In this document: in pieces, positions 17,378 through 26,252 of the stretch
How positions within the stretch are numbered: the first letter of the stretch is position 1
Layout: every line of letters begins with the position of its first letter
Assembly (NCBI GenBank): GCA_947474595.1
Contig: CANJIV010000006.1
Location: 102,756-166,755 of the forward strand
DNA length: 64,000 nt
Source: Solirubrobacterales bacterium
GTDB taxonomy: Bacteria; Actinomycetota; Thermoleophilia; Solirubrobacterales; Solirubrobacteraceae
Direction: 5' to 3'
Notes under the pieces: generated by a model
The model's input: only the letters and a program-made list of their open reading frames with translations
The model's database searches: none
What the model was told of the DNA's origin: nothing
Program-made: the position numbers and the translations under genes

Positions 17378-17398
17378 CCCCTCAGATGAGGGGTGTTG
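17378..17398 (+). promoter_or_regulatory. Perfect palindromic operator candidate plus shared 16-bp motif, copy 2
   Basis: CCCCTCA-GA-TGAGGGG (17378-17393) has perfect 7-bp arms with a 2-bp spacer. The 16 bases 17383-17398 are identical to 7763-7778. It lies about 85 nt upstream of the monooxygenase start, just after the response-regulator gene. TACTTA at 17400-17405 could be a -10 box, placing the operator over the -35 region. Confidence 0.6.
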
Positions 17399-17479
17399 AC
17401 TACTTAAACGCCGCCACTGCGGAAGGTTTTGTAGAACAGTAAGCCCCAGCTCGTACAAATCTCAGAGGAGGAGAGTGCC

Positions 17480-18715
17480 TTGAAGGTCAGCTTGTTCACT
17501 ATGCCGACAGTGCCAGCGACCACCGAGGAGAGGGCGAGGCTACGCCCGATCGGGCGCAATGCCGAGCGCTACACGATGATGATCGAGGAGCTCAGGGAGC
17601 TTGCGGTCCTCGCCGACGGCCTCGGCTTCGATGCCTTCTCAACCACCGAGCATCACTTCCACACCGAAGGCGGAGAGGCTCTCCCAAATACGCTCCTGCT
17701 CTACGCGCACCTCGCAGCAATCACTAAGGACATCATGTTCATCCCGATGTCGATGGTGCTGCCCGCAAATGATCCAATTCGCGTAGCCGAAGACGTCGCG
17801 CTCTTCGATCAGATGTACCCCGGGCGTATCGGGGTCGCATTTGCCCGCGGATATCAGCGGCGCTGGGTGCCCGTGCTCTCCCAGCGAGATGACGCGATTG
17901 CGTTTGGCGACAAGGGTGCCGACGATATGGTTCGCGAGATCTACAACGAGTATCTCGAGGTAGTTATTAAGGCTTGGACCGAAGACGCCTTTGAGTTCAA
18001 CGGTAAGCACTACCAGGTGCCATATCCGCACGAGGGAATCACAGGCTGGGCCGGAAAGGATTGGACCAACGCTTACGGCGCTCCGGGGGAACTCGACGAA
18101 GACGGCGTGATCCGCAAGATCGGCGTGGTGCCAAAGCCAGTTCAGACACCTTATCCGCGCCTATTCGTACCCGCGAATGTTTCGCCCCAGACGGTTATCT
18201 CCGCGGCTCAACAGGGCGTGACCCCGATCTTTCATGAGGGCCGCGTCGCGCCTCTGACGGGGCTGATGGAGCTCTACCGCGACGAGGCAGCCAAGGCTGG
18301 TCACGATCTCGCTATCGGCGAGCGTATCGCTGTGCTGCGCACGATCTGTCTTGGAGATACATACGAAGAGGCCTTTGATTTTGCGACTCGCACTATCGGT
18401 TATGAGTACCACAACTATTTCAATGAGTTCGGGTTCGCCGAGCTCTACCGGACCGACGCTGACGACCCAGACTTACCAATGAGATTTAACGACGAAGCTG
18501 ACGCCACCCAGCGGATGATCGAGACCGGCCAAATCCTGATCGGGACAGCCGACGACGTCAAGGATCAGCTGTCGGAACTCCAGCGCTGCCATGGGGACGG
18601 AGAGCTTGAGTGGCTGGTCTGGAGCCACTTCGGGCAGGGTACGACTCCACGTGAAGAGTCCTGCCGGCAGCTCAAGATCTTCGCTGAAAAAGTCTGGCCG
18701 GCGTTCAAGGACTAA
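17480..18715 (+). CDS. Luciferase-like flavin-dependent monooxygenase (LLM)
   Basis: 411 residues with the bacterial luciferase fold: an early STTEHHFHTEGG segment (the EHH signature), MSMVLPANDPIRVAEDVALFDQM and PGRIGVAFARGYQ. Such enzymes use FMNH2 (or F420H2) supplied by a partner and hydroxylate, desulfonate or perform Baeyer-Villiger oxidation. The flavin-reductase domain at 14199-15410 is the obvious partner if FMN is used. TTG 17480 is chosen, with GAGGAGAG upstream. It opens operon 2 (CitE-like lyase, HyuA-like and HyuB-like carboxylase subunits). The palindrome at 17378-17393 precedes it. Confidence 0.9.
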   Translation: MKVSLFTMPTVPATTEERARLRPIGRNAERYTMMIEELRELAVLADGLGFDAFSTTEHHFHTEGGEALPNTLLLYAHLAAITKDIMFIPMSMVLPANDPIRVAEDVALFDQMYPGRIGVAFARGYQRRWVPVLSQRDDAIAFGDKGADDMVREIYNEYLEVVIKAWTEDAFEFNGKHYQVPYPHEGITGWAGKDWTNAYGAPGELDEDGVIRKIGVVPKPVQTPYPRLFVPANVSPQTVISAAQQGVTPIFHEGRVAPLTGLMELYRDEAAKAGHDLAIGERIAVLRTICLGDTYEEAFDFATRTIGYEYHNYFNEFGFAELYRTDADDPDLPMRFNDEADATQRMIETGQILIGTADDVKDQLSELQRCHGDGELEWLVWSHFGQGTTPREESCRQLKIFAEKVWPAFKD

Positions 18716-18774
18716 CTACTTATCCGCCTGTGCTTGGCAGCGTAAAGCTTCAAACACATTCCTAGGAAACAGAC

Positions 18775-19668
18775 ATGCTGAACAGCGCCCTCTATCGCAG
18801 CTTCCTGATCGCCCCAGCGAACCGGCTTGACATGCTGCTCAAGTTTCACCGCTTTGCCCCTGATGTTGGGGTTATAGATCTTGAAGACGGTACGCCGCTC
18901 AACGAGAAAGAATCGGCTAGAGACACAGCCGTGCAGGCTGCAGAGCAGCTCGCTAGCACCAGCGGCCCGACCCGCATCTTCGTGCGCACAAATGCGCCAG
19001 GCACAGTTTGGATTGATGACGATTTAGAGGCGGTCGCCAAAGCGCCAATCGCCGGAATTGTAATCCCGAAGCTCGGCACAACTAGGCAGATAGTTGAGAT
19101 AGAGCGCCGACTCCGCGCGCTGGAGGTCCAGAATAGCCGCCCGCCGATGGAGATCATTCTTGGCATAGAAAGCGTCAGCGGCGTTCATAACATTGTTGAC
19201 ATTGCAGCGCACAGCACCCGTGCTTGCGCCGTCTATTTTGGTGCCGAGGATTACACCACGGATCTGCTGGGCTACAGGACGACCGATGGTGAAGAGGTGC
19301 TCTACGCAAGGTCGCGTGTTGCGATAGCAGCTCGCCTGAGTTCGATCGCGGCATTTGATACGGCAACGCTTGAGATCCGCGATGACGATCGCTTCCGCCA
19401 CGAAGCTCGCCAGGGTCGAAACCTCGGCTATCAGGGCCGCATTTGCGTTCACCCACGCCAAGTGGAGCTGTCGCATGAGATCTTTTCTCCTTCAGAAGAA
19501 GAGGTAGACCGTTCAACGCGCCTACTGGCCGCCAATGATGCATCGCTGGCGAAGGGTATTGCCGTATGCGAATTTGAAGGTCAGATGATTGATGGCCCAC
19601 TCGTTAAACGTGCTCAACACATAGTCGCGCTGGCCACGCGCTACAAGCAATCAACTACCGGCGCATAA
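18775..19668 (+). CDS. CitE/HpcH-type CoA-ester lyase
   Basis: 297 residues of the HpcH/HpaI aldolase/citrate-lyase-beta superfamily. Visible hallmarks are GVIDLEDGTPLNEK (metal-ligand region), VRTNAPGT, GIVIPKLG, EIILGIESVSGV and GYQGRICVHPRQVE near the C-terminus. Relatives cleave or hydrolyse malyl-CoA-type or 3-hydroxyacyl-CoA esters using Mg2+. ATG 18775 follows the monooxygenase stop by 59 nt with a weak AGGAA upstream. In the island it could split the CoA ester produced after carboxylation, or hydrolyse it; the substrate is not known. Confidence 0.88.
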   Translation: MLNSALYRSFLIAPANRLDMLLKFHRFAPDVGVIDLEDGTPLNEKESARDTAVQAAEQLASTSGPTRIFVRTNAPGTVWIDDDLEAVAKAPIAGIVIPKLGTTRQIVEIERRLRALEVQNSRPPMEIILGIESVSGVHNIVDIAAHSTRACAVYFGAEDYTTDLLGYRTTDGEEVLYARSRVAIAARLSSIAAFDTATLEIRDDDRFRHEARQGRNLGYQGRICVHPRQVELSHEIFSPSEEEVDRSTRLLAANDASLAKGIAVCEFEGQMIDGPLVKRAQHIVALATRYKQSTTGA

Positions 19669-19698
19669 GCGTCGCGACATCGCGGAGGCTCGTTAAGC

Positions 19699-21789
19699 AT
19701 GCACTACATCGGAATCGACACAGGCGGCACTTTCACAGACGGAGTCCTCGTCGATGAACAAGGCGGCCTGTTCACGACAAAGGTCGCCACGACGCCGGAA
19801 GACCCGTCGCTTGGAGTCAGTAGATGTGTGGAAAAACTAAGCGAGCTGGCTGGCGTTGATAGCTCCACGATTCTTGGCGACACGGTTCAGCTAGCTCACG
19901 GCACCACGATCGGCACGAACGCTGTCGTCGAGCGCAAGGGTCCGCGGATCGCCCTGATAGCTACGCGCGGCCACGGCGACGCGATCTTGATGATGCGTGG
20001 CACGGGTCGTAGCGAGGGGCTCTCCCCGGAGACCGTATTTAACATCCTAGAGACCGACAAACCAGAGCCGCTCGTGCCACCACAGATGATCTTCGAAGTC
20101 GATGAGCGCGTTGACTGCCTCGGCGCGATCGTCGTGGATCTATTTGACGCTGAGCTGGAGAGAGTGGTTGCCGATGTGGTTGCTGCTGACGTTGATGCGA
20201 TTGCGATTGCACTGCTTTGGTCCTTTAGGAATCCCGAGCACGAGATCGAGCTGCTAGAGCGCCTAACCGAAGCCTGCCCTAATGCTTTTATCTGCTGCTC
20301 ACACCAAGTCTCTCCAACGGTTGGAGAGTACGAGCGGACTGTCGCGACCGTGATCAACGCCTACGTGGGTAAGACAACGAGCCTCTATCTCGATGGGCTT
20401 GATAGTCGGCTCAAGGACGGCGGACTTGCTGGCGATTTGCTCATCTTGCAGTGTGGTGGTGGAGTGATTCCTGTCGCTGACGCACGGCGGCTGCCACTCC
20501 TGACGATCGGCTCGGGCCCCGTCGGCGGGATGATCGGTTCGGCCGACCTAGCTCAGCGCTTAGAGCTCGATAACGTGATCGTCACCGACATGGGCGGGAC
20601 CTCGTTTGAGGTTGGTCTGATTGTTGATGGATCGCTCTCTGTCCGTGACTTCAACGTAATCCACCAGTACAAGTACTGGGTCCCCCAGGTCGATCTAGTT
20701 TCGATGGGATCTGGCGGTGGAAGCATCGCGTGGCTAGATCCCGGTACTGGCAGCCTGCGCGTTGGACCCCAGAGCGCAGCTGCCGTTCCAGGGCCGGCCT
20801 GCTACTCCCGAGGCGGCATCCTGCCGACCGTCACCGACGCCAACCTAGTCTTGGGACTACTACGCCCCGAGGCATTCCTTGGCGGCGAAATGTCACTAGA
20901 CGTAGCTTTGGCTCGAGAGGCCGTAGGCAAGCTCGGCGATCAGCTGGGCCTGACCTGCGAGGAGACAGCAGCAGCAATTCGCCAGATCGTAGACGCTCAG
21001 ATGGGCGGACTTACGCGGCAGCAGACGCTGACTCGCGGCCATGATCCACGCGACTTCACCCTGTTTGCTTACGGAGGCGCAGCGCCCCTTCACGCGGCGG
21101 CCTACAGTGAGGATCTTGGCGTCAAAGAGGTCATTATTCCGGCAGGTAATGCGGCCTCGGTTTGGTCTGCTTTTGGTGCTGCGGTTTCTGAGCTGCTCGA
21201 GGTTGTCGAGACGGATACTTTGGTGCCCTCACCATTCCCGCCAGAACGCCTAAACGCCCTATTTAGCGATATTGAAGAGGAGGTCCTCGAACGCCATCGA
21301 AGCCAAGGCGCCGAAGAAGACCCAACAATCACGCGGATCGTGAAGATGCGCTATCGCGGACAGATGAACCGCGTCGAGGTAGCGGTTGGCCCGGGTCAGA
21401 TCAGTGCCGACGACCCGGCCAAGATGGTGGCAGCCTTCACTGCTGAGTACGAGCGGCTCTTTGGTCAGGGCTCAAGCACCAATCAGCCGGTTGAGATCAC
21501 GACTGTGCGATGCACGGTCCGCGGTCGCCAGCGCGACGCTGTATTGGCGGCAGCAGAGTTAAAGCCAGGAGCAACCGCCGACTCCGCGCTTTCGGCAGAG
21601 CACCCTGTGTATTGGCCGGAAAGTAAAGAGTATTCAGCGACACCTTTCTACGATGGGCTAGCTATTGAGTTTGGAGCTAGTGTGAGCGGTAGGGCGATTA
21701 TCACGCTCCCATTCACAACGATCGTAGTACCAGCAAACTGGACTGCCTCCCGTGATCGCTGGGGCAGTTTCCGCTTGGTCAACCACTAA
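19699..21789 (+). CDS. HyuA / acetone-carboxylase beta-like subunit
   Basis: 696 residues of the hydantoinase A/oxoprolinase family with an actin-like ATPase core: IDTGGTFTDGV (phosphate 1), TDMGGTSFEVGL (phosphate 2) and the SMGSGGGSIAWLD loop. The same fold is used by hydantoinases, 5-oxoprolinase and acetone/acetophenone carboxylases (AcxA, ApcA), where it generates a phosphorylated intermediate from ATP. The next gene carries a gamma-like zinc ribbon, which favours a carboxylase. ATG 19699 has GGAGG about 11 nt upstream. It lies 30 nt after the lyase and 32 nt before the partner subunit. Confidence 0.9.
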   Translation: MHYIGIDTGGTFTDGVLVDEQGGLFTTKVATTPEDPSLGVSRCVEKLSELAGVDSSTILGDTVQLAHGTTIGTNAVVERKGPRIALIATRGHGDAILMMRGTGRSEGLSPETVFNILETDKPEPLVPPQMIFEVDERVDCLGAIVVDLFDAELERVVADVVAADVDAIAIALLWSFRNPEHEIELLERLTEACPNAFICCSHQVSPTVGEYERTVATVINAYVGKTTSLYLDGLDSRLKDGGLAGDLLILQCGGGVIPVADARRLPLLTIGSGPVGGMIGSADLAQRLELDNVIVTDMGGTSFEVGLIVDGSLSVRDFNVIHQYKYWVPQVDLVSMGSGGGSIAWLDPGTGSLRVGPQSAAAVPGPACYSRGGILPTVTDANLVLGLLRPEAFLGGEMSLDVALAREAVGKLGDQLGLTCEETAAAIRQIVDAQMGGLTRQQTLTRGHDPRDFTLFAYGGAAPLHAAAYSEDLGVKEVIIPAGNAASVWSAFGAAVSELLEVVETDTLVPSPFPPERLNALFSDIEEEVLERHRSQGAEEDPTITRIVKMRYRGQMNRVEVAVGPGQISADDPAKMVAAFTAEYERLFGQGSSTNQPVEITTVRCTVRGRQRDAVLAAAELKPGATADSALSAEHPVYWPESKEYSATPFYDGLAIEFGASVSGRAIITLPFTTIVVPANWTASRDRWGSFRLVNH

Positions 21790-21821
21790 TTCAAAGCACA
21801 TCACAAAGGACTTAAAACACC

Positions 21822-24155
21822 ATGTCTTCAAATGTCCCAACGCTAGATGACCTGCGCGATGAGAAGTGGAACGATTACTGGGATGGAGTGGCTCGCTCTT
21901 ACATCCCCAGTCCGGTACTGCGGGTCCCAGAGGGCCTCAAGCTCCACACCGATGTGGCGGACACAATTGATCCGGCGACGTTCGAAGTAATTCGTTTCGG
22001 TTTGTTTAATACAAACTTCGAACACAACGATGTCATCCAACGCACCTCTGCCTCTCCGATCGTCGTTATTACCCGAGACTTCAATACCTGTCTTCTGACT
22101 GAAGATGGGGAGTTTGTCTACTTCGGCTCGTCACTGCAGTACATGGCTGGCCAGATGGACACCAGCGTGCGGTGGTGTATCGAGAACCGTGGCGATGAGC
22201 CAGGCATCCACGATGGGGACATGTTCCTCTCCAATGATCCATGGGTGGGTTGCGCACATCAACAGGACGTCGGGCTGCTCTGTCCCGTGTTTCATGGGGA
22301 CGAGCTGTTCTGCTGGGTCACTAGCACCATGCATCAGACCGACATCGGCGGCTCAACTCCCGGCAGCTTCTGTGTTGACGCCAAGGACGTTTACGACGAG
22401 CCGTCGCCGATGCCGCCGATCAAGATCGTTGAGAACGACAAGATCCGACGTGACGTTGAGGGTCTGTATCTACGCGCGTCGCGACTGCCAGACACTGTCG
22501 CACTTGACCTCCGAGGCCAGATTAACGGCGCCCGAGCTGCCCGCAACCGTGTAACGGGTCTGATCGAACGCTATGGCGCCGACGTTGTCAAGGGATCGAT
22601 GAAGCGCATTCTTGACAATGCGGAGCGCTCATTTGTCGAACGGATCTCCTCGATTCCCGATGGTGAGTGGAGCGAACGCCTCTATCAAGAGGCAGCGTTC
22701 GACGGTGACCGCAGGGCCCATCCAATCTGCCTCACGGTTAAGAAGGAGGGCGACATTCTTACGTTTTCTAACGAGGGGACGGTCCTCTCTGAGGGAATCT
22801 TGAATCTAACGTTCGCTGGTTGGCAGGGCGGCATTCTTGCGGCGATTCACGCGATGCTGGCCTACGATCAGATGGGGTGTTTGGGCGGTGCTCAGCGCCA
22901 CATTCGCTACAACCCCACGGCCGGGACGGCGACCTGTGCCGAGCATCCATCGTCGGTGAGTGCTGCCGGCACCTACAACACGTGTTTTGCTGTGGGTATG
23001 GCCAACGGTGCGCTGGTCAGGATGTTGTCCTGCGGCGACCAAGAGGCACGCAAGGCGATTACGGCGTCCGCTTGGACGCTTCCCGGCTGGTGTTTCGCGG
23101 TTGCCGAGGATCAGCACGACGGAAGCTTCGTCGTCTGTCCGATGTGTGACGGAATGGCCGGGGCGATTGGACCCTATGAATCGCGAGACGGGATCGACAC
23201 GGCGGGCTTCTACCATATCCCCACCGGTCAGGCCAATAATGTCGAGGATTACGAGCAGATCTGGCCGATGCTCTATCTCTACCGTCGCTTTGAGACCCAA
23301 GCGCTAGAGGGAGATAGTGCTCTCGCTTGGGGATGGGGAACGCGGCGCGGCGGCCGTTCGTTTGTGGCTGGCCTAGTTCCATGGAATACCGAGCAGATCT
23401 CGATGGAGCTGCACACCGAAGAGGCGATCCCGAAGCAGATGGGGCTGTTCGGTGGGTATCTAGGATCGGTCAACTTCCACCGTTACAAGCCAGACTCTGA
23501 TGTACGCGAGCAGTTCGCTAACGGTTCGATCCCTGTCAACTTCGGTGAAGTTGGAGGCGAGGCTATCTATACCTCTCCTAAGGGTCTGCGATACCCCCTA
23601 ACTTCCGCAGGAATGTGGGAGTGGAACTCCACGAGCACGGGCGGATACGGCGATCCACTCGGCCGAGCAACAGCAGATGTTGCGGGCGATCTCGACGGCG
23701 GAATTATCGATCGCTACACGGCCGAAGCTGTATATGGCTGTGTGTTCGCAGCCGACGGGTCGGTAGACGAAGGGGCGACGCAGACGCGTCGTAAGGAGAT
23801 GGCTCAAGGGCGTCTGGCGGGGCTCAATATCTCGAGCCTGGGCAAGGTTGAGAACGGTACTTCGGTTGGCCGAGCTCTTGAGCACTTAAAAATTGTTGAC
23901 TCGGCTGAGGGCCGCCTGTTTGCGTGTGACAGTTGTGATGAGAATCTTGGCTCGACAACTGAGAACTACAAGCAAAAAGCAGCCGTAGTGCTAACTCCGG
24001 TCAAGGATCTTCCGGGCTTCCGAGATCCCGCGATGCACGTTGATGTACTGGTCGAGTATCGGCAGTTCTGCTGCCCAGGGTGCGGAGTCATCTTCGACTC
24101 CGAGATCGCGCCGTCCGAGGACGCCTTCCTCCATGATGTTCGGATCGGGGGCTAG
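21822..24155 (+). CDS. HyuB / carboxylase alpha-like subunit fused to a gamma-like zinc ribbon
   Basis: 777 residues. The N-terminal ~680 residues are hydantoinase B/acetone-carboxylase alpha-like, with FEHNDVIQRTSASPIVVITRD, SNDPWVGCAHQQDVGLL and HQTDIGGSTPGSF, where His and Asp clusters form the metal site in the family. Residues about 699-777 form a separate module with CxxC pairs Cys702/Cys705 and Cys751/Cys754 and an ENYK segment, resembling the C-terminus of acetone carboxylase gamma (AcxC). The fusion puts alpha and gamma functions on one chain, with beta from the preceding gene. AAAGGA precedes ATG 21822. Predicted role: ATP-dependent carboxylation of a ketone to a 3-oxoacid (inference). 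Confidence 0.87.
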   Translation: MSSNVPTLDDLRDEKWNDYWDGVARSYIPSPVLRVPEGLKLHTDVADTIDPATFEVIRFGLFNTNFEHNDVIQRTSASPIVVITRDFNTCLLTEDGEFVYFGSSLQYMAGQMDTSVRWCIENRGDEPGIHDGDMFLSNDPWVGCAHQQDVGLLCPVFHGDELFCWVTSTMHQTDIGGSTPGSFCVDAKDVYDEPSPMPPIKIVENDKIRRDVEGLYLRASRLPDTVALDLRGQINGARAARNRVTGLIERYGADVVKGSMKRILDNAERSFVERISSIPDGEWSERLYQEAAFDGDRRAHPICLTVKKEGDILTFSNEGTVLSEGILNLTFAGWQGGILAAIHAMLAYDQMGCLGGAQRHIRYNPTAGTATCAEHPSSVSAAGTYNTCFAVGMANGALVRMLSCGDQEARKAITASAWTLPGWCFAVAEDQHDGSFVVCPMCDGMAGAIGPYESRDGIDTAGFYHIPTGQANNVEDYEQIWPMLYLYRRFETQALEGDSALAWGWGTRRGGRSFVAGLVPWNTEQISMELHTEEAIPKQMGLFGGYLGSVNFHRYKPDSDVREQFANGSIPVNFGEVGGEAIYTSPKGLRYPLTSAGMWEWNSTSTGGYGDPLGRATADVAGDLDGGIIDRYTAEAVYGCVFAADGSVDEGATQTRRKEMAQGRLAGLNISSLGKVENGTSVGRALEHLKIVDSAEGRLFACDSCDENLGSTTENYKQKAAVVLTPVKDLPGFRDPAMHVDVLVEYRQFCCPGCGVIFDSEIAPSEDAFLHDVRIGG

Positions 24156-24246
24156 GCAGCGGACCTGATGGCCATTGACGCCCATAGCACCGTTGCCCTA
24201 CTATCTCCGCCCAGCAAGCAAATCCGTTCTAACAAGGAGTTTTTTG

Positions 24247-24675
24247 ATGCGTAAAGTCCTCGTCGGCGTGCTGGCTGCAGCCAGCCTCGCCGTTGTTGTC
24301 CCGGCGACCGCGAGTGCGGCCACCTCGACCCTAAACTGCCCGACCTTCAATGTGGTTCGGCCTGACCCTGGCTCAGGGCTGCCGATTGCCGGTTACTACG
24401 GTCGCCAGATCTTCTGGGAGACAGGCGTCTCGACGCAGTTGACGTGCAACACTACCTACCACGTCTTCTTCAGCTACCTATACAACGACAACGCACCTGG
24501 ATACACCGTCTCACCGAAGCACCCATGCCCAACTGGCACCTACGGCGGCAAGACTTACCCGTTGCTGTGCAAGGTTCCTGGCGGAACTTGGAGAGGCAAG
24601 CTCGGTCGGATCTTCTACCTAAACGGAAGCAACAACAAGAGCGGCTTCACGATCCACGGCATCCGTCCTAATTAA
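24247..24675 (+). CDS. Small secreted protein with four cysteines
   Basis: 142 residues. A clean signal peptide (MRKVLVGVLAAASLAV...ASA) is followed by a mature domain of about 117 residues, rich in Gly, Tyr and Asn, with four Cys that could form two disulfides. I do not recognise the family. AAGGAG 7 nt before ATG 24247 decides the start. A strong rho-independent terminator follows (24741-24778), so it is a single-gene unit. An extracellular structural or binding role is a guess. Confidence 0.75.
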   Translation: MRKVLVGVLAAASLAVVVPATASAATSTLNCPTFNVVRPDPGSGLPIAGYYGRQIFWETGVSTQLTCNTTYHVFFSYLYNDNAPGYTVSPKHPCPTGTYGGKTYPLLCKVPGGTWRGKLGRIFYLNGSNNKSGFTIHGIRPN

Positions 24676-24740
24676 GCCAGCAGATTGTTGAGCCCTACCT
24701 AGGGACCAACTCTAAGTAGTACCGAAGTGAGATCGTTACA

Positions 24741-24778
24741 AAGAGCGGGGCGGCTGATTAGCCGCCCCGCTCTTTCTT
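24741..24778 (+). terminator. Rho-independent terminator
   Basis: A 15-bp perfect stem, 24741-24755 pairing with 24760-24774, encloses a GATT loop and is followed by a T-rich tail (TCTTC after the stem's own CTCTT). It ends the secreted-protein transcript and, being symmetric, may also stop the minus-strand gene at 24810. Confidence 0.9.
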
Positions 24779-24809
24779 CAGCGTCACAGCTAGGCGTTAG
24801 CGTCGGCTT

Positions 24810-26240
24810 TCACCATGGTGCTGGCTTGTAATCCTTGAGGAAGCAGCCGTAGAGATCCTCACCGGCTTCACCGGCGACGATCGGATGGTATACGCGGGCA
24901 GCACCGTCGACGAGATCTAGCGGAGCGTGGAATCCAGCGTCGGCTAAGCGCATCCGAGTTGGATGTGGGCGCTCATCTGTAATCCAGCCGGTATCGACAC
25001 TCGTCATCAAGATTGCGTCAGTCAGCATCTCTTGAGCGCTTGTCCGGGTGAGCATGTTCAGCGCGGCCTTGGCCATATTGGTATGCGGGTGGCCCGGGCC
25101 TTTGTAGCCTCGGCCAAACTGACCCTCCATCGCCGAGACATTCACAACATATGTGCGGCGAGCTTGGGATGCCGCCAGCGCAGAGCGCAGTCGGCTTATA
25201 AGGATGAACGGCGCGGTTGTATTACAAAGCTGGACCTCGAGGAGCTCGACCGGATCGACCTCACCAAGACGTTGTGTCCAACTGTTGACGGGCTGGCGGT
25301 CGGGCACAAGCCCGCCCGCGTCAATAGCTCGTCCCGCGCGGATCTTCTCTGCGGATGCTGAGCCGGCTGTGAGTGCCAGCGAGGCTAGCGCCGCAGGCGT
25401 TGGGGTCCAGTGATCACTTGGACCCGCAGGTAATGCAGAGATCGGCGCAGTGATCAAGCGCGAGCCAGCGAGTGTGACAATTTCAGGCAAGGCGCCTGCT
25501 GGCAGCGGCTGGGACTCGCCTTGTATTAGGGGAAGGTAGGCCTCACTAGAGCGGCGCACTGTCTGAGCTGCGTTGTTGATCAGGATGTCGAGCGGCCCTT
25601 GCTCTGCGACCTCGTCGGCGAGCGCTACGACTTGGGCGGGATCGCGCAAGTCGATCGCAACGATACGCAGTCGGTCTAGCCACTCTTCACTTTCACCTAG
25701 CGCAGCAAAACGCCGGGCGGCATCGCGTGGGAAGCGTGTGGTGATCGTTGTGTGGGCGCCATCACGCAGAAGGCAAAGCGCTATGTACATACCGATCTTG
25801 GCACGGCCGCCGGTGAGGAGTGCGCGACGCCCAGTGAGGTCGGTGCGGGCGTTGCGATGGGAGTGGTTGGCAGCGGCGCAGTCAGGGCAGAGTTGATGGT
25901 AGAAGGCATCTACCTCGCGATAGCGGCATTTACAGATGTAACAGCCGCGGGGCTGATGGAGTGTCCCAGCGCTCGCGCCGCTGGTCTGGGGAAGGAGTGC
26001 CAAGCCGCGCGTTTCGTCGTCGATCCTTCCTGCTGCGCCGGTTGCCGTCGCTGCGGTTACGGCTGCGTCGGCAGCCAAGATTGCCTCGCGACGCTCGGAA
26101 CGCCGGAGTTCCTTGACGGTCTTAAAGAGTCCGGCCGTTGCGCGCCGTACCGCGACGCTATTTGGGTCCTCGACACCAAGCTCGCCGACTTCAGCGATTA
26201 CGCGAAGACAGGTCTGTAGGTCGTCAGGGTCGATCGCCAT
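24810..26240 (-). CDS. Zinc-ribbon SDR-fold protein lacking the catalytic Tyr
   Basis: 476 residues, nearly twice a usual SDR. Residues 1-95 are helical with no recognised domain. Cys100, Cys103, Cys118 and Cys121 form a CxxC...CxxC zinc ribbon followed by HSH. An SDR core begins at TGGRAKIG (143-150) with NNAAQT as the NNAG-like motif. The YxxxK position reads TNMAK, so the Tyr is replaced by Thr although Lys remains. An insertion of about 70 residues follows NNAA. It overlaps no gene and lies 12 nt after another SDR in the same direction. A normal dehydrogenase reaction is doubtful; a binding or atypical role is possible. Confidence 0.8.
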   Translation of the reverse strand: MAIDPDDLQTCLRVIAEVGELGVEDPNSVAVRRATAGLFKTVKELRRSERREAILAADAAVTAATATGAAGRIDDETRGLALLPQTSGASAGTLHQPRGCYICKCRYREVDAFYHQLCPDCAAANHSHRNARTDLTGRRALLTGGRAKIGMYIALCLLRDGAHTTITTRFPRDAARRFAALGESEEWLDRLRIVAIDLRDPAQVVALADEVAEQGPLDILINNAAQTVRRSSEAYLPLIQGESQPLPAGALPEIVTLAGSRLITAPISALPAGPSDHWTPTPAALASLALTAGSASAEKIRAGRAIDAGGLVPDRQPVNSWTQRLGEVDPVELLEVQLCNTTAPFILISRLRSALAASQARRTYVVNVSAMEGQFGRGYKGPGHPHTNMAKAALNMLTRTSAQEMLTDAILMTSVDTGWITDERPHPTRMRLADAGFHAPLDLVDGAARVYHPIVAGEAGEDLYGCFLKDYKPAPW

Positions 26241-26252
26241 CGCCGCTGCGCC

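Noticed and set aside
19699..24155. Hydantoinase or 5-oxoprolinase
   Set aside because: Possible by superfamily, but the gamma-like zinc ribbon and the CoA-ligase, CoA-transferase and lyase context favour a carboxylase. Kept as the alternative.
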